Shown in pieces: positions 9,998-21,293 of a stretch of DNA of 64,000 nucleotides. The DNA comes from Herbaspirillum sp. SJZ107. Lineage in GTDB: Bacteria; Pseudomonadota; Gammaproteobacteria; Burkholderiales; Burkholderiaceae_D. Numbering within the stretch: the first letter of the stretch is position 1; the number at the start of each line of letters is the position of its first letter. The position numbers and the translations under genes were made by a program. Below the pieces are notes generated by a model that saw nothing but the letters and a program-made list of their open reading frames with translations, did not search any database and was not told where the DNA came from. The stretch covers positions 1,364,001 through 1,428,000 of the forward strand of contig NZ_VFNH01000001.1 in assembly GCF_006715485.1 (NCBI RefSeq). The letters are read 5' to 3'.

Positions 9998-12570
9998 CAC
10001 CAATCCTCCCTTACCGCGCGCACCGGCCCGCCGGAGAGCGCATGGCGTCCCGATACCAGCGCCGTCGCCATCGACGCCGCCAGCAGCGCTGCCGCCACCG
10101 ACCCCAGCAGCATCCACGGCAGGTGCAGCTGCATGGTCCAGTGGAAGGACTGCGGATTGACCACGTACACCAGGATCAGGCTGATCAGGAGCCCGAGCGC
10201 GAAACCGGTGGCGACGCCGAGCGCGGTCAGGGCGCCGCCTTCGATGGCGAGGATGCCGAGGATCTGGCGCCGCGTCACGCCGACGTGGCGCAGCATGCCG
10301 AATTCCTTGGCGCGTGCCAGCGTCTGCGCCGAAAAGGTGGCGGCTACGCCGGACATGCCGATGGCGATCGCGATCGCTTCCAGCAGATAGGTGACGGCGA
10401 AGCTGCGGTCGAAGATGCGCAGGCTGGCGCTGCGGATGTCACCCGGGCGCGCCAGCGTCAGGGCGGCGCCGAAGGGCAGGGTGCGCAGCGCGTTCTCGAT
10501 GCGCTCGACCGGCACGCCCTCGGCCGCCCACAGTGCGGCATCGGTGACGCTGGTATCGCCGGTGAGGGCGCGGTAGTCGGACAGGCGCACGATGGCGGAG
10601 CCGGACTGGTTGGCGTAGTCGCGCCAGATGCCGGCAATGAAGAAGGCTTGTGCGCGCCCGCCCAGCGGCAGCTGCAGCGCCTGGCCGGGCCGCAGCCGGT
10701 ACAAGTCGCTCATCGCTTCCGATATCCACACTGGCCGCGCGCCGGCCGGCAGCGGCGCGCCCCGTCCGACCAGCACCAGCAGGCGGCCCGGGTCGGCGGC
10801 GTCGATGTCGCGTGCGATCAGCGTGATGTCGGGCCGCGCCGGGTCCAGCGACAGCGGCCGCGTGCGCAGGAAAGCCGCGCGCGCCACGCCGGGCGTTTGT
10901 GCCAGCGCCGCCTGCTCGCCCGGACCGAAGGCGCCTGTACTGCCGCCGGTGGCGGTACGCACGTACAAATCGGCCGGCAGGATGTGCTGGATCCAATCGT
11001 CGACCGACACCCGGAAGCTGGCCACCATGATCCCCATCGCCACCATCAGGCTGAAGCTGGCCAGCACCCCGCCCAGGGCGATCGAGGCCTGGCCGGGGGC
11101 GTTGGCCAGGCGCGCCAGGGTCAGGGACAGGACCGGCGAGCTTGCGCCGGACTGGCCGCGCCGCATGGCGGCGCGGTTCAGCATGCGGAACACGGTGGCC
11201 GCCAGGCGCGGCATCAGGCCGATGCCGCCGATCAGCAGCAGCGCCACCGAAAAATAGCCGAACAGCGGCAGTTCCAGCACCGGCGGCGCGAAGGCGAAGG
11301 CGCCCGCCAGCACCAGGCAGACGAGCGACGGCCAGATGCGCGCCAGGCGCTCCAGCGCGGTCTCGTCGTTGCCGGACTTGAGCGCGATCGCCGGCCGCGC
11401 ACGCGCCGCTTCCCAGGCCGGCGCCGCGCAGCCGAGCAGGGACACGCCCAGGCCGAGCGCGAAGAACACCAGCGCCGCCACCGGGGTAAAGCGCACCTGC
11501 GGCTTCACGCCCGGGAAGTAGCCGGCGCCGAGGTCGCCGCCAAAGAAATGCAGCGCGGCGGCGGCCAGCGCGTAGCCGCCCAGGATGCCGAGCGCGGCGC
11601 CGATCACGCCCAGGCTGGCGCCTTCCAGCAGCACCTGGCGCAGCAGCGCGCGCCGCTCCAGCCCCAGCACGCGCAGCAGCGCGAACTGACTGCGCCGCCG
11701 CAGCACCGACAGCGCCTGGGTCGAGAACACCAGAAAGGCGCCGGTGAACAGCGCCACCAGCGCCAGTACGGTCAGGTTCACGCGGTAGGCGCGGCTGAGG
11801 TTATTGTTGCGGCTCTCCTGGTCGGCGTCGTTGGGGCGGGCGACCCGGAAGCGGCCCGGAAAGTCGCGCTCCAGCTCGGCTGCCAACGCGCGCTCGAAGG
11901 CGGCACGGTCGACGCCGTCGCGCAGCTTGAGGTCGACCCGGGTCAGGCGCCCGAGCTGGCCGAAGCGCCACTGGGCGGCGCCGATGTCCATCACGGCAAT
12001 GCGCTGGCCGCTGCGCGCGCGCAGCACCGGCCCGGCCACGCGCAGCGTGAAGTCGCGGGTACCGGCGCGCAGCGGCAGCAGATCGCCCTGGCGCTTGCCG
12101 AGCCATTCCTGGGCCGCCGGCGACAGGAACAGGGCGTCGTCGGCCAGGAGGTCGGCAGGACGGTCCTTCGCCGGCACCCCGGTGAGGTCGGGCGAAATGA
12201 AGCCGGCGCGCAGCGGATCGAGGCCGACGATCTTCAGCGCGCCCTTCACGCCGGGCAGGGCGGCGTCGATTTCGAGGACCGGCGAGGCCAGCGCCACGCC
12301 CTCGTGCCGGGCCAGGCGCGGATACACCGCTTCGTCGATGCTGGGTTCGCGCCCGAACACCTGGACGTCGGCCTGGCCGGCGATGCTCTGGATCGCGGCC
12401 GAGAATTCGTTGAAGGCGGCGGCATTGATCAAGTGGATGGCGAAGCCCATCGCGACGCCGACGGCGATCGCGACGATGGCCAGCAGTGCGCGCACCGGAT
12501 GGGCGCGCCATTCGCCGAACAGCAGCCAGCGCTGCAGGGAGCTGGAGACGGGACGGTTCAGGCCGGGCAT
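9997..12570 (-). CDS. FtsX-like ABC transporter permease
   Basis: An 857-residue permease with a TM helix near residues 28-50 (LLAIVAIAVGVAMGFAIHLI), a large periplasmic domain, three TM helices around the first FtsX repeat, then a duplicated second half ending with the last FtsX domain (AKEFGMLRHVGVTRRQI). This is the MacB/LolC/YbbP-type architecture, normally energised by a LolD-like ATPase. No ATPase gene lies directly up- or downstream: the upstream neighbour is a DUF4124 gene overlapping by 13 nt, and the downstream one encodes the lipocalin-like protein. ATP hydrolysis must come from a distant gene. The start MPGLNRP was chosen over a longer ORF that reads antisense-like Arg-rich sequence. 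Confidence 0.92.
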   Translation of the reverse strand: MPGLNRPVSSSLQRWLLFGEWRAHPVRALLAIVAIAVGVAMGFAIHLINAAAFNEFSAAIQSIAGQADVQVFGREPSIDEAVYPRLARHEGVALASPVLEIDAALPGVKGALKIVGLDPLRAGFISPDLTGVPAKDRPADLLADDALFLSPAAQEWLGKRQGDLLPLRAGTRDFTLRVAGPVLRARSGQRIAVMDIGAAQWRFGQLGRLTRVDLKLRDGVDRAAFERALAAELERDFPGRFRVARPNDADQESRNNNLSRAYRVNLTVLALVALFTGAFLVFSTQALSVLRRRSQFALLRVLGLERRALLRQVLLEGASLGVIGAALGILGGYALAAAALHFFGGDLGAGYFPGVKPQVRFTPVAALVFFALGLGVSLLGCAAPAWEAARARPAIALKSGNDETALERLARIWPSLVCLVLAGAFAFAPPVLELPLFGYFSVALLLIGGIGLMPRLAATVFRMLNRAAMRRGQSGASSPVLSLTLARLANAPGQASIALGGVLASFSLMVAMGIMVASFRVSVDDWIQHILPADLYVRTATGGSTGAFGPGEQAALAQTPGVARAAFLRTRPLSLDPARPDITLIARDIDAADPGRLLVLVGRGAPLPAGARPVWISEAMSDLYRLRPGQALQLPLGGRAQAFFIAGIWRDYANQSGSAIVRLSDYRALTGDTSVTDAALWAAEGVPVERIENALRTLPFGAALTLARPGDIRSASLRIFDRSFAVTYLLEAIAIAIGMSGVAATFSAQTLARAKEFGMLRHVGVTRRQILGILAIEGGALTALGVATGFALGLLISLILVYVVNPQSFHWTMQLHLPWMLLGSVAAALLAASMATALVSGRHALSGGPVRAVREDW

Positions 12571-13058
12571 TCCACCGCCAATGCTTCTGCCTGGCGCCTG
12601 GCCTTGCGGCGGGCGGCATCGTGGGCCTTGCCGCCGGCGCGCGCGGCATCTTCGTCGGCCCACTTGCGGCGCAGGCGCAGCTTGTCGCAGGTCTTGCGGT
12701 GCGCCAGCGCGGCGCGGGCGCGCTGCTGGCGGCCCCGTTCGGCGCGCGCCTCTTCGCGGTTTTGCTCGCGGGCTTTTTCCCGGGCTATCTTGTCTTCACG
12801 CGCCAGGCGCAGTTTTTCGAATTCGACCAGCGTGCGCGCATCGCGCGTGGCAACCGCGCTCGCTTCCGGCGGCGTCACCCCGGCTGCGGGCGGCGGCAGG
12901 CGCGTCGACTGTCCTTCGGCGCAGGGCCGGTCGGCGTAGCTGATCTTGCCGCCGGCATTGCATTTATAGACGCCTTGCGCCACAGCCATCCTCCACGGCA
13001 CGGGTAACGCCACTAATAAAGTAACTGAGAAACTAACTGAGAGAAACAAGCGGATCAT
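12558..13058 (-). CDS. DUF4124 domain-containing exported protein
   Basis: A 166-residue protein with a signal peptide (MIRLFLSVSFSVTLLVALPV...AVAQ). It is followed by a DUF4124 core: GVYKCNAGGKISYADRPC, the usual Y-K-C ... G-x-x-x-Y-x-D-x-P-C pattern with two cysteines likely to form a disulfide. The C-terminal half is a charged Arg/Glu/Ala-rich helical segment. DUF4124 proteins are periplasmic and of unknown function. It sits 11 nt after the FAD oxidase gene and overlaps the FtsX permease gene by 13 nt. Confidence 0.85.
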   Translation of the reverse strand: MIRLFLSVSFSVTLLVALPVPWRMAVAQGVYKCNAGGKISYADRPCAEGQSTRLPPPAAGVTPPEASAVATRDARTLVEFEKLRLAREDKIAREKAREQNREEARAERGRQQRARAALAHRKTCDKLRLRRKWADEDAARAGGKAHDAARRKARRQAEALAVECPA

Positions 13059-13069
13059 GGTAAGTCCCG

Positions 13070-14482
13070 TCAAAGAATTTTGCCGGGGTTCATGATGCCA
13101 AGCGGGTCGAGCGCGGCCTTGAGCGCACGCATCAGGTTCAGCTCGACGGCGGACTTGTAGCGTGGTAGCTCGTCGCGCTTGAGGGCGCCGACGCCGTGCT
13201 CGGCCGAGATCGAGCCGCCGAACGCGGCCACGCTGTCGTGCACGATGCGGTTGACCGGCAGCTGTTCGGCCAGGAAATCCTCGTGCGCGATGCCTTCGGG
13301 CGGGGCGATGTTGTAGTGCAGGTTGCCGTCGCCGAGGTGGCCGAAGCACACCACCTGCACGCCCGGAAACTCGGCCTGCAGGCGGGCGTCGGTGGCCTCG
13401 ATGAAATCGGCGATGCGCGAGATCGGCAGCGAGATGTCGTGCTTGATGTTCTTGCCGGCCGCGGCCTGGGCCAGCGGGATGTGCTCGCGGATCGCCCACA
13501 GCGCGCGCGACTGGGCGATCGAGGTGGCGACCACCGCGTCCTGGACGATGCCGGTTTCGAGCGCCTGCTCGATCGCGCCTTCCAGCAGCGCCACGCCGTG
13601 CTGCTCGGATTCGTGGCTCGACAGTTCCAGCAGCGCGTACTGCGGATAATGGCCGGGGAAGGGGCGCGACAGGCTGGGGAAATGGCTGGCCACCAGGCGC
13701 AGGCAGACGTCGCTCATCAGCTCGAAGCCGGTGAGGGTCGGCCCGCATTCGGCCTCGAGCAGTTTCAGCAGCTTCAGCGCGTCGCCGGGGCTGCACAGGC
13801 CGACCAGCGCGGTGATCGCCGCCTTCGGCTGCGGGAACAGTTTCAGTACGGCGCCGGTGATGATGCCGAGGGTACCCTCGGCGCCGATGTACAGGTCGCG
13901 CAGGTCGTAGCCGGTATTGTCCTTGCGCAGGCCGCGCAAGCCATCCCAGACCTCGCCCGCGGCGGTGACGACTTCCAGGCCCAGGCACAGTTCGCGCGTG
14001 TTGCCGTAGCGCAGTACCCCGGTGCCGCCGGCATTCGTCGCCAGGTTGCCGCCGATGGTGCAGCTGCCCTCGGCCGCCAGCGACAGCGGGAACAGCATGC
14101 CCTGCGCCTCGGCCGCGGCCTGGACGTCGGCCAGGATGCAGCCGGCATCGACGGTCAGGGTACGGTTGAAGGTGTCGACCGCGCGCACCCGGTTCAGGCG
14201 CCGCAGCGACAGCACCACGGCATCGCCGGATGCGTCCGGCACGCTGCCCAGCACCAGCCCGGTGCGCCCGCCCTGGGGCACCACCGGCACCCGGTGCGCA
14301 GCGCACAGGCGCACCAGCGCCGCTACCTCAGCGGTCGAGCCGGGGGCGACGACGGCGCGCGCGCGGCCGGTGAAACGGCCGCGCCAGTCGGTCAGGTAGG
14401 GCGCCGTGTCGTGCGCTTCGGTGAGCACGTGGGCGGCGCCGGCGATGGCGCGGCAGCCGTCGAGAAAGCCGGCGTCAGTCAT
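13070..14482 (-). CDS. FAD-binding oxidase of the GlcD / D-lactate dehydrogenase family
   Basis: A 470-residue flavoprotein. The PCMH FAD-binding domain is visible as VVPQGGRTGLVLGSVP (~67-82) and GCTIGGNLATNAGGTG-type text (~140-157), followed by NTGYDLRDLYIGAEGTLGI. The C-terminal FAD-oxidase domain carries CFGHLGDGNLHYN and ISAEHGVGALKRDEL. Members oxidise D-lactate, glycolate, D-2-hydroxyglutarate or similar 2-hydroxyacids and pass electrons to a quinone or ETF. No iron-sulfur partner (glcF-like) is adjacent, so a single-subunit enzyme such as D-2-hydroxyglutarate dehydrogenase is most plausible, though substrate is inference. The start overlaps the DUF2069 gene by 8 nt. Confidence 0.9.
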   Translation of the reverse strand: MTDAGFLDGCRAIAGAAHVLTEAHDTAPYLTDWRGRFTGRARAVVAPGSTAEVAALVRLCAAHRVPVVPQGGRTGLVLGSVPDASGDAVVLSLRRLNRVRAVDTFNRTLTVDAGCILADVQAAAEAQGMLFPLSLAAEGSCTIGGNLATNAGGTGVLRYGNTRELCLGLEVVTAAGEVWDGLRGLRKDNTGYDLRDLYIGAEGTLGIITGAVLKLFPQPKAAITALVGLCSPGDALKLLKLLEAECGPTLTGFELMSDVCLRLVASHFPSLSRPFPGHYPQYALLELSSHESEQHGVALLEGAIEQALETGIVQDAVVATSIAQSRALWAIREHIPLAQAAAGKNIKHDISLPISRIADFIEATDARLQAEFPGVQVVCFGHLGDGNLHYNIAPPEGIAHEDFLAEQLPVNRIVHDSVAAFGGSISAEHGVGALKRDELPRYKSAVELNLMRALKAALDPLGIMNPGKIL

Positions 14483-14873
14483 GCGGCACTTTGACCTTGT
14501 CCAGCAATTCCTTGGCCAGCTTCTGGGCCTGCTTCTTGTAGGGCCGCAGGTAGAGCAGGGCGAACACGAAATACGCGCACACCAGCAGCGCCTCGCCCAG
14601 GGCCATGACGCGCGAGAGTTCGGTCTTGTCGCTCCACGCCCGCACCACGCCTTCGACGAAATAGATCAGGATCACCATCGACGACCATTGCAGCGTGTAC
14701 AGGTCGCGCTTGATGACGCCGCGCAGCGGCAACAGCAGCGGCAGCGCCTTGAGCGCCAGCAGCGAGCCGCCCGGGTGCAGCGGCGCGATCGCGATTTCCC
14801 AGCTCAGCAGCCAGACGCAGAGGATGACCAGGCTGGTCACCGCGCCCGTATGAAACACCCTTTGCGTTTGCAT
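14475..14873 (-). CDS. DUF2069 membrane protein
   Basis: A small (132 aa) inner-membrane protein with about four hydrophobic segments, including SLVILCVWLLSWEIAIAPL and ALPLLLPLRGVIKRDLYTLQW, and a Lys-rich C-terminus. The LPLRGxxxxxxYTxQW block is typical of DUF2069. Function is unknown. In many beta- and gammaproteobacteria DUF2069 genes lie directly behind wrbA, as here with a 2-nt gap. Confidence 0.88.
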   Translation of the reverse strand: MQTQRVFHTGAVTSLVILCVWLLSWEIAIAPLHPGGSLLALKALPLLLPLRGVIKRDLYTLQWSSMVILIYFVEGVVRAWSDKTELSRVMALGEALLVCAYFVFALLYLRPYKKQAQKLAKELLDKVKVPHD

Positions 14874-14875
14874 GA

Positions 14876-16976
<2,101 letters not shown>

Positions 16977-16987
<11 letters not shown>

Positions 16988-17285
16988 GCTTACCGGTCAC
17001 CATCTGCCAATACATCAGCCAATCCCCCCGGAACGACCACCACGGATTGCCGAAACTCGCCGGCCGGTTCTTTTCATAGAAGAAGTGCCCGATCCAGGCC
17101 CCGCCGTAGCCGCACACCAGCGCCGCCGGCAGCCACCATGCATTGCGGCCGAGCGCAGCCGCGGCGAGGCAGGCGATCGCCGCGGTGGTGCCGACGAAGT
17201 GGGCGCGCCGGCAGATGCGATGGCCGTGCTGGGCCAGGTAGTAGGGGTAGAACTCGGCGAAGCTGTGATAGGGCGCGGCTGCCAT
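16977..17285 (-). CDS. DUF962 (Mpo1-like) small membrane protein
   Basis: 102 residues with two central hydrophobic segments. It shows the DUF962 hallmarks: FYPYYLAQHGHRICRRAHFVGT near the N-terminus and GHFFYEKNRPASFGNPWWSFRGDW near the C-terminus. Yeast Mpo1 in this family is an Fe-dependent dioxygenase of 2-hydroxy fatty acids; the conserved His residues are present here, but bacterial function is untested. The ATG at 17283-17285 has AGGGAAA upstream. It lies 20 nt behind the alpha/beta hydrolase gene on the same strand. Confidence 0.88.
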
Positions 17286-17305
17286 CTTAGTTTCCCTTGA
17301 GCGTG

Positions 17306-18079
17306 TCATCCTTGTGCGCAAATGGCGGCAAAGGCCGCCAGGGCGTCCAGCACCGCCCCGGGCTGCTCGGCCATCATGGCGTGGCCGGCGTCCACCTCGA
17401 CGACCGTGCCATGGCGGGCGGCCGCGGTCAGCGCCGCGGCGGCGCGCGGCGGCGTCATCCTGTCGAGGCGGCCGAGGATGAACAGCACCGGGCAGTCCAA
17501 AGCGGCGATCGCCTCGGCGCCGCCGGCATAGGCCTTGCAGGCCGCCAGGTCGGTATGCAGCAGGCCGGGCGGACCCTCGGCCGCGATGCGCGCCATCAGC
17601 TGGCGCGAGCGTTCCTGCAGCGATGGCTCCTCCTCCCGGTCGTCCGACGCCGGCAGCGGCATGTGCGACCACTGCGCCACCATGCCGATGGCGGCATCCT
17701 GGTCTTCCAGCGCGCTGGCCAGCAGTGCATCCGACACCTTCATCGGCCAGGCGGTGCCGAGCAGGGCCAGGCCCGCGAAGCGCGCGGGTTCCCGGCGCGC
17801 CGCTTCCAGCGCGATGAGGGAGCCCATGCTGTGCCCGACCAGCAGCGCGCGTCCGATCCCGCCGGCGTCCAGGCGCGCCAGCAGCCAGTCGGCCATCGCT
17901 TCCACGCTCGCAAGCGCCGGGCCGGGGCTGGCGGCGCCATGGCCGGGCAGGTCGGGGGCGAGCACGGCGTAGCCGCGCGCGGCGAGGGCGTCGCTCTGCT
18001 TCGACCACACCGAGTGGTCGTTCAGGGCGCCGTGGAGGAAGACGATGGTGGGCTGGGCAGGCTGCATGGCGGGACGCAT
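17306..18079 (-). CDS. Alpha/beta-fold hydrolase
   Basis: About 257 residues with the canonical alpha/beta hydrolase order: oxyanion loop FLHGALNDHSVW, nucleophile elbow GHSMGSLI, a catalytic Asp in ILGRLDRMTPP and the His in VDAGHAMM near the C-terminus. The substrate is not predictable; esterases, lipases and C-C hydrolases share this layout. The start is uncertain: ATG codons exist at 18124, 18103, 18079 and 18067 (minus strand), none with a strong ribosome site. 18079 gives a short leader before TIVFLHG. Confidence 0.82.
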   Translation of the reverse strand: MRPAMQPAQPTIVFLHGALNDHSVWSKQSDALAARGYAVLAPDLPGHGAASPGPALASVEAMADWLLARLDAGGIGRALLVGHSMGSLIALEAARREPARFAGLALLGTAWPMKVSDALLASALEDQDAAIGMVAQWSHMPLPASDDREEEPSLQERSRQLMARIAAEGPPGLLHTDLAACKAYAGGAEAIAALDCPVLFILGRLDRMTPPRAAAALTAAARHGTVVEVDAGHAMMAEQPGAVLDALAAFAAICAQG

Positions 18080-18270
18080 CCGGAGAGTGTCGACGCAGTG
18101 CATCCTAGCACCGCAATTGTGCACTTCGGGTATTTTATTTACATAAATTCATGAATTTGCGACGCCGTGCTCCACGGCTGGGCGCAAAACTGGATTTTTT
18201 GGGGAGCATAGGCTAGAGTCCCTCTTATCTGTCATACAAGCAGTCCGATGCTCAACCTGGGGTGGCCAAC

Positions 18271-18726
18271 ATGAAAGTTTCCGAAATCCTGCAAGTCAAG
18301 GGCGATATCCTGTACACCGTGTCTCCGGACACGGCCCTGGGCGAGGCGTCCAGCACAATGGCCGAAAACGACATCGGTTCGCTGGTCGTGATGGAGTACG
18401 GCGATCTGGTCGGCATGCTGACCTTCCGCGAAGTGATCAAGGCGGTGCACGCCAACGGCGGCTCGATCGCCGGCGCCGGCACCGTGCGCAAGCACATGGA
18501 CGACAGCCCGATCACGGTCACGCCGGACACCGACGTCAACGAGGTGCGCCGCATCATGCTCGAAAAGCATGCGCGCTACCTGCCGGTGATGAGTGCCCGC
18601 ACGCTGCTGGGCGTGATTTCGTTCTACGACGTGGCCCGGGCGGTGCTGGAGGCGCAGAGTTTCGAGAACCGCATGCTCAAGGCGTACATCCGCGACTGGC
18701 CGGCGGAGCAGAACGCGGAAGACTGA
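18271..18726 (+). CDS. CBS-domain pair protein
   Basis: A 151-residue cytoplasmic protein consisting almost entirely of two CBS domains. The first spans about residues 5-60 (KVSEILQVKGD ... GSLVVMEYGDLVGMLTFREV), the second about 72-128 (VRKHMDDSPITVTPDTDVNEV ... YLPVMSARTLLGVISFYDV). CBS pairs bind adenosyl nucleotides and act as energy or redox-sensing regulators, but a stand-alone pair gives no clue to its partner. The ATG at 18271 has GGGGTGG upstream; a GTG three codons earlier is possible. It converges on the REC-GGDEF-EAL gene. Confidence 0.88.
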   Translation: MKVSEILQVKGDILYTVSPDTALGEASSTMAENDIGSLVVMEYGDLVGMLTFREVIKAVHANGGSIAGAGTVRKHMDDSPITVTPDTDVNEVRRIMLEKHARYLPVMSARTLLGVISFYDVARAVLEAQSFENRMLKAYIRDWPAEQNAED

Positions 18727-18735
18727 CATCGTCAG

Positions 18736-18763
18736 GTTGCCCCCGCGCAGGCGCAGGGCGACG
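18736..18763. repeat. Degenerate half-copy of the dispersed palindrome
   Basis: Between the convergent CBS and REC-GGDEF-EAL genes the sequence GCCCCCGCGCAGGCG runs directly into CAGGGCGACG, that is, the outer ends of the 4743-4827 palindrome fused with the middle lost. It looks like an internally deleted copy of the same element. Confidence 0.5.
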
Positions 18764-18765
18764 GG

Positions 18766-21066
18766 TCAGCCTGCCGACGCCAGCCACTCGATCAGCTGCT
18801 CCGGAGTCAGCGGCCGCGCAAACAGGTAGCCCTGCGCCAGCGGGCAGCCGAGCGACTGCAGGATCTGCGCCTGGCGTTCGTCCTCGACCCCCTCGGCAAT
18901 GATCGACAGTCCCAGGTTGCGCCCCAGTTCGATCACCATCTCGGCGATGCTGCTGCCGCGCGCCGCGTCCGTGATTTCCGAGACGAAGGTGCGGTCGATC
19001 TTCAGGCGGTCGACCTGCAGCCGCTGCAGGTAGGACAGCGACGAAAAGCCGGTGCCGAAGTCGTCGATCGCGATCGAGACGCCGGTGCGCTTGATCTGGG
19101 CCAGGCGCTCGATCAGCACATCGGGTTCTTCCATCGCCATCGATTCCGTGATCTCCAGTTCGATCCGCTCCGGCGGCGCGCCGGTATCCTGCAGGGCGCG
19201 CGACAGCATCTCCAGGAAATGCGGATGCCGGAACTGCACCTGCGAGACGTTGACCGACATCGTGAAGTCCAGGTGGCCGGCGGCGCGCACCCGCATCAGT
19301 TCGAAGCAGGCTTCGCGCAGCACCCATTCGCCGATCTCGATGATCAGGCCGGAGTACTCGGCGATCGGGATGAAGCGGTCGGGCGGTACGCTGCTGCCGT
19401 CCTCCAGGCGCCAGCGCAGCAGGGCTTCGGCGCCGAAGGCGCGGCGCCCGTCCAGCTCGACCTGCGGCTGGTAGGCCAGGAACAGCTGGCCGCGCGCGAA
19501 GCCGCCGCGCAGCGCGTGCATCAGGCGCACCCGCTCGCGGATCTCGACCCCCATCCCGCGCGAGAAATAGAAGTGGCCGCCGCGGCGCTGGGTCTTGGCG
19601 CGCTTCAGGGCGATGTCGGCATCCTTCAGCGCGTCGGCGCCGCTGCCGTCGTGCTCGCGCAGGCGCACCAGCCCGAGCGTGCCGGACACCTGCACGTCCT
19701 GGCCGTCGATCGAGAACGGTTCGTCGAACAGCGCGTGCAGCGCCACCGGGTCGACCTCGTCGTCGCGTCCCAGCACGCAGAACACGTCGCTGCCGATGCG
19801 CGCCAGCGTCAGGCCGCGATTCGGCCCCGCGCTCGGGCACTGGTCGAGGCGGCCCTCGAGATGCGCGCCGAGGCGCTGCGCCACCGCCACCAGCAGGGCG
19901 TCGCCGAACTGGTGGCCGAGGGCGTCGTTGGTCTCGGCGAAGTGGTCGATATCGACCATGCACAGCGTGGTGTCGGCTGCTGCCTCGAGGCGCTCGTCGA
20001 CCAGTTCCACCAGGCGCGTGCGGTTGGGCAGGCCGGTGAGGGCGTCGTGGAAGGCGGCGCGCTGCAGCGCCGTCATCAGCGCCACGTTGTCGAGCGCCAC
20101 CGCGATGCTGCTGGCGAAGAGGTCGAGCAGGCTGCGGCGCAGTTCGTCGACCGGGTGCGCCAGCGTCAGCCAGGCCGCGAAGCCATAGCCGGCATTGCCG
20201 CGGAAGTACAGCGCCACGCAATCCGGCAGGTAGATGTTGCGCCGTTCGGCCAGTGCATGCGCGATGGTGGCGCCGGCGTCGGCCGGGATGGCGGCGCGGG
20301 CGCCGCCCGCAGCCGCGGCACAGACGCCGCTGGCCGCCAGCACGGTCCAGTCGCGCACGCGCGCCGCCGGCGGGCAGGCGCACAGCAGGCCGTTAGCGGG
20401 TTGCCCGAGCAGCAGCGCGGCTTCGCGCAGGATGCCGGCGGACAGCGCCTCGGTGGTGTGCAGGGCCATCAGCTCGGCGTTGGCGCGCACCACGCGCGCC
20501 AGGCCGGCGCGGCTGTCTTCGAGCGCGCGCAGCTGGTCGTAGGCGCGGATCGCCGCCGCCACGCTGGTGTACAGCTTGGTGCGCGTCAGTTCGGACTTGG
20601 TGCGGTAGTCGTTGATGTCGTAGCCGCGGATCGCGTCCATCTCGGGCACGTAGCCGGGCTGCCCGGTGCGCAGGATGATGCGCACGTCGCGCATGCCGAG
20701 CGTCTCGCGGATATGGCGCACCAGGTGCAGGCCGGCGTCGGCCTGTTCCATGACGACGTCGAGCAGCACCACGGCCAGGTTGGCGGCGAGCTCGCGCTCC
20801 CGCGCCAGCAGGCGCTGCGCTTCCTGGTTCGAATAGGCGTGCACGAAATGCAGCGGCCGGCCCAGCACTTCGAGGCTGGACAGGGCGAAGGTGGTGGTCG
20901 AATGGACGTCGGCGTCATCGTCGACGATCATCACGCGCCAGGCGCCGGTGGCGTGCACGGCCGGTTCGCCGGCGTGCCCGGTCCCGCCGGATGCGGCCGG
21001 CGTCTCGACGACGAACACGAGCTCGTCGTCCGGCGCGGGGCCCGGGGGCGGAATCGATGCTGGCAT
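18766..21066 (-). CDS. Response regulator with DUF3369, degenerate GGDEF and EAL domains
   Basis: 766 residues. A receiver domain (~43-175) has the acidic cluster IVDDDAD and phospho-acceptor LLDVVME. A DUF3369-like linker follows (~185-330), then a GGDEF-type domain (~335-500) and an EAL domain (~510-760). The diguanylate-cyclase signature is replaced by IGSDVF, so cyclase activity is unlikely. The EAL domain keeps EALLRW, ELEITES and [10 protein letters not shown] with the metal-binding acidic residues, so it should hydrolyse c-di-GMP. A sensor kinase is not adjacent. The start ATG has GGAG about 10 nt upstream. It is transcribed away from aroC, with 227 bp between. Confidence 0.92.
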   Translation of the reverse strand: MPASIPPPGPAPDDELVFVVETPAASGGTGHAGEPAVHATGAWRVMIVDDDADVHSTTTFALSSLEVLGRPLHFVHAYSNQEAQRLLARERELAANLAVVLLDVVMEQADAGLHLVRHIRETLGMRDVRIILRTGQPGYVPEMDAIRGYDINDYRTKSELTRTKLYTSVAAAIRAYDQLRALEDSRAGLARVVRANAELMALHTTEALSAGILREAALLLGQPANGLLCACPPAARVRDWTVLAASGVCAAAAGGARAAIPADAGATIAHALAERRNIYLPDCVALYFRGNAGYGFAAWLTLAHPVDELRRSLLDLFASSIAVALDNVALMTALQRAAFHDALTGLPNRTRLVELVDERLEAAADTTLCMVDIDHFAETNDALGHQFGDALLVAVAQRLGAHLEGRLDQCPSAGPNRGLTLARIGSDVFCVLGRDDEVDPVALHALFDEPFSIDGQDVQVSGTLGLVRLREHDGSGADALKDADIALKRAKTQRRGGHFYFSRGMGVEIRERVRLMHALRGGFARGQLFLAYQPQVELDGRRAFGAEALLRWRLEDGSSVPPDRFIPIAEYSGLIIEIGEWVLREACFELMRVRAAGHLDFTMSVNVSQVQFRHPHFLEMLSRALQDTGAPPERIELEITESMAMEEPDVLIERLAQIKRTGVSIAIDDFGTGFSSLSYLQRLQVDRLKIDRTFVSEITDAARGSSIAEMVIELGRNLGLSIIAEGVEDERQAQILQSLGCPLAQGYLFARPLTPEQLIEWLASAG

Positions 21067-21293
21067 TGCTGCTTCTCCAGATGCTCGTATTGGATCGGCG
21101 ACTGCGGCGGCGTGGTCGCGACGCCGGTCGTGAAGTTGAGCCTAGTATATATGCAATGACCACCCCACAGGAAAAAAATTCTCCGTGGAAACACTTCGGT
21201 GGCATGATGTCGCGGCCGGCCATGCCTGGAGGTCGCCCAAAGGGCGCGGTGCTGGTAGAATCTTTCGTTCCATTCGAACAAGCGTCCCTCTCT

